A stretch of 6,911 bases of DNA from Rhodospirillales bacterium (GTDB lineage Bacteria; Pseudomonadota; Alphaproteobacteria; Acetobacterales; Acetobacteraceae): positions 1 to 6,911 of the forward strand of contig JAGWZS010000094.1 of the NCBI GenBank assembly GCA_018971905.1, given 5' to 3'. How positions within the stretch are numbered: position 1 is the first letter of the stretch; each line of letters starts with the position of its first letter. Below the pieces are notes generated by a model. The model was not told the DNA's origin and searched no databases. It saw only the letters and a program-made list of their open reading frames with translations. Made by a program: the position numbers and the translations under genes. Of this stretch, positions 5,251 through 6,911 are shown in pieces.

Positions 5251-6858
5251 TCAAGAAGCGCTTTTGATCGCCGCAGCTTTTACATCGTCGTCGACATGTT
5301 CGGCGAAGGTTGCGAAATTATCGGCGAAACGTTTGACAAGGCCCTTCGCGGCCACATCGTAAGCAGATTTGTCGGCCCAGGCCTGGCGGGGGTCGAGGAC
5401 TTCGTCCGGCACGTTGTTTACGTGGGTGGGGATGGCGAGGCCAAAGAACGGGTCGGTGCGGTATTCGGCATCGTCGAGCTCGCCGGAGAGCGCGGCGTTG
5501 AGCAAAGCGCGGGTGTGTTTGATGGACATGCGCTGGCCCACGCCATAGGCCCCGCCGGTCCAGCCTGTGTTCACCAGCCAGCAATGGGCGCCGTGCTGGT
5601 TGATGAGTTTTTGCAGCAGCTTGCCGTAAATTTGCGGGTGGCGGGGCAGGAAGGGCGCGCCGAAGCAGGTGGAGAAGGTGGCCTGCGGCTTGCTGCCCAT
5701 GCCTTTCTCAGTGCCTGCCACGCGCGCGGTGTAACCAGAGAGGAAATGATACATGGCCTGCGCCGGGGTGAGGCGTGAGATGGGGGGCAGTACGCCAAAC
5801 GCATCCGCCGTGAGCATGACAACGTTTTTGGGAATGCCGCCGCGCCCGGAAAGCTCCACATTCGGGATGAATTCCACCGGATAGCAGGAGCGGGTGTTCT
5901 CGGTGAGGGTGTTGTCCGTCAGGTCCAGATTGCCGAGCGGGTCGGCGACCACATTTTCCAGCACGGCGCCGAAGCGGTGGGAGGCCGCCCAAATCTCGGG
6001 CTCGTTTTTCTGGCTGAGGTCGATGACCTTGGCGTAGCAGCCGCCTTCGAAGTTGAACACGCCATCCGCCGCCCAGCCGTGCTCGTCATCGCCGATGAGC
6101 CGGCGGGTGGGGTCTGACGAGAGGGTGGTTTTGCCGGTGCCGGAGAGGCCGAAGAACAGCGCCGCGTCCTCCTTGGGGCCGATATTGGCCGAGCAATGCA
6201 TGGGCAGCACGCCTTGCGGCGGCAGCAGCCAGTTCATCACCGTGAAGATGGATTTCTTGATCTCGCCCGCATATTCGGTGCCGGCGATGATGATGGTTTT
6301 CTCGGCAAAAGAGAGCGCGATGGCGGTGGTGGAGCGGATACCGTCGATTTCCGGGTCGGCCTGGAAATGCGGCGCGTGGAGAATGACGTAATCCGGTTCA
6401 AACCCGGCGAGGTCGCTATGCTTCGGGCGGATGAACATGTTGCGAGCGAAGAGCGCGTGCCAGGCGCCGGTGGTGACGAGCCGCACCCGGATGCGGTGGG
6501 CAGGGTTGGCACCGGCATAGAGGTCTTGTGTGAACAGCTCCTGCCCCTGGAGATAAGCCTGCACGCGGGATTTAAGCTGGGTAAATTTTTCTTTCGGCAA
6601 TTTCTGGTTGATTTTGCCCCACCACACATCGGCGGTGGTTTCCGGCTCGTCGGCCACGAATTTGTCGGCCACCGAGCGGCCGGTATGCACGCCGGTGCGC
6701 ACGATAAGCGCGCCGTCAGCCGCAAGGCGGCCCTCGCCCTTGCGCAAGGAGTGCGCGACCAGCGCCGGGGCGGTGAGGTTGGCATGAAGGGTGGTGGCGG
6801 TGCGCACGCCGGTGCCCTCCAGGGGCCCGGAAGCGTGGAATATGGCGGTTTCAGTCAT
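5251..6858 (-). CDS. pckA: Phosphoenolpyruvate carboxykinase (ATP)
   Basis: This cytoplasmic enzyme converts oxaloacetate and ATP to phosphoenolpyruvate, CO2 and ADP. It is the first committed step of gluconeogenesis during growth on organic acids. The protein is 535 residues, normal for the bacterial ATP-type family, and appears intact. Visible motifs are TGRS (59-62, substrate-binding Arg61), YAGEIKKS (196-203, the Lys201/Lys202 region), HCSANIG with metal-ligand His221, P-loop GLSGTGKTT (237-245, Lys243), DDEHGW (257-262, metal-binding Asp) and RSCYPV with Arg323. The C-terminal part has TGWTGGAYGVGQRMSI (431-446). ATG at 6858 is chosen because AAGGAG lies eight bases upstream (6872-6867) and the N-terminus then has ordinary family length. 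An in-frame ATG at 6903 would add 15 residues, and its upstream region is mostly outside the window. The promoter is not visible. Transcription ends at the hairpin 5205-5235. Confidence 0.95.
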   Translation of the reverse strand: MTETAIFHASGPLEGTGVRTATTLHANLTAPALVAHSLRKGEGRLAADGALIVRTGVHTGRSVADKFVADEPETTADVWWGKINQKLPKEKFTQLKSRVQAYLQGQELFTQDLYAGANPAHRIRVRLVTTGAWHALFARNMFIRPKHSDLAGFEPDYVILHAPHFQADPEIDGIRSTTAIALSFAEKTIIIAGTEYAGEIKKSIFTVMNWLLPPQGVLPMHCSANIGPKEDAALFFGLSGTGKTTLSSDPTRRLIGDDEHGWAADGVFNFEGGCYAKVIDLSQKNEPEIWAASHRFGAVLENVVADPLGNLDLTDNTLTENTRSCYPVEFIPNVELSGRGGIPKNVVMLTADAFGVLPPISRLTPAQAMYHFLSGYTARVAGTEKGMGSKPQATFSTCFGAPFLPRHPQIYGKLLQKLINQHGAHCWLVNTGWTGGAYGVGQRMSIKHTRALLNAALSGELDDAEYRTDPFFGLAIPTHVNNVPDEVLDPRQAWADKSAYDVAAKGLVKRFADNFATFAEHVDDDVKAAAIKSAS

Positions 6859-6911
6859 CGGGCGGGCTCCTTGAGGAAAGCCTTCACTTTGGTTGTCTTT
6901 CATAGGCGGGG

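Noticed and set aside
5084..5362. 92-codon plus-strand frame across the pckA terminator
   Set aside because: It crosses a hairpin terminator and the 3' end of pckA and shows no recognisable protein sequence.
1..6911. tRNA or rRNA genes, CRISPR arrays, insertion sequences, prophage attachment sites
   Set aside because: No cloverleaf, regularly spaced repeats, transposase sequence or paired terminal inverted repeats were seen on either strand.

Overview
The window looks like chromosomal DNA of a GC-rich alphaproteobacterium. The amino-terminal part of Aat, the TlyA-type rRNA methyltransferase, the ScfR-type (RamB/PccR-like) regulator and the ATP-dependent PEP carboxykinase all read like alphaproteobacterial proteins. 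An Acetobacteraceae/Rhodospirillales source is my guess from overall feel only; nothing here fixes the genus.

Layout, left to right. (1) Bases 1-177, minus strand: the first 59 codons of aat (leucyl/phenylalanyl-tRNA-protein transferase), cut by the window edge. (2) 244-1353, plus: an OafA-type membrane acyltransferase, divergent from aat. (3) 1375-1578, minus: a probable 67-codon gene with a good Shine-Dalgarno sequence. It is followed by an intrinsic terminator (1309-1337) that lies inside the 3' end of the convergent acyltransferase gene. (4) 1763-3166, plus: an XRE/ScfR-family regulator, preceded by stacked palindromes that resemble the known operators of this family. Its stop codon overlaps the start of (5) tlyA, 3166-3906, which ends in a strong hairpin terminator. 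(6) 3954-5053, minus: a compact two-gene unit with its own consensus-like promoter. A 251-residue protein with a coiled-coil-like middle and glycine-rich hydrophobic C-terminal half is joined by an ATGA overlap to a 115-residue soluble protein. (7) 5251-6858, minus: pckA, complete, ending in a hairpin terminator with T-runs on both strands.

The housekeeping part contains protein turnover by the N-end rule (aat), envelope or polysaccharide acylation, acyl-CoA-responsive regulation (scfR-like), ribosome modification (tlyA) and gluconeogenesis (pckA). ScfR-type regulators and PEP carboxykinase both concern growth on organic acids, but nothing in the sequence shows that this regulator controls pckA. 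The odd part is the two-gene unit at 3954-5053. It is less GC-rich by eye, is delimited by terminators on both sides, has its own promoter, and is arranged like an effector/toxin with its immunity protein. I do not recognise either family, so that reading is a hypothesis. It is the best candidate here for an undescribed system.
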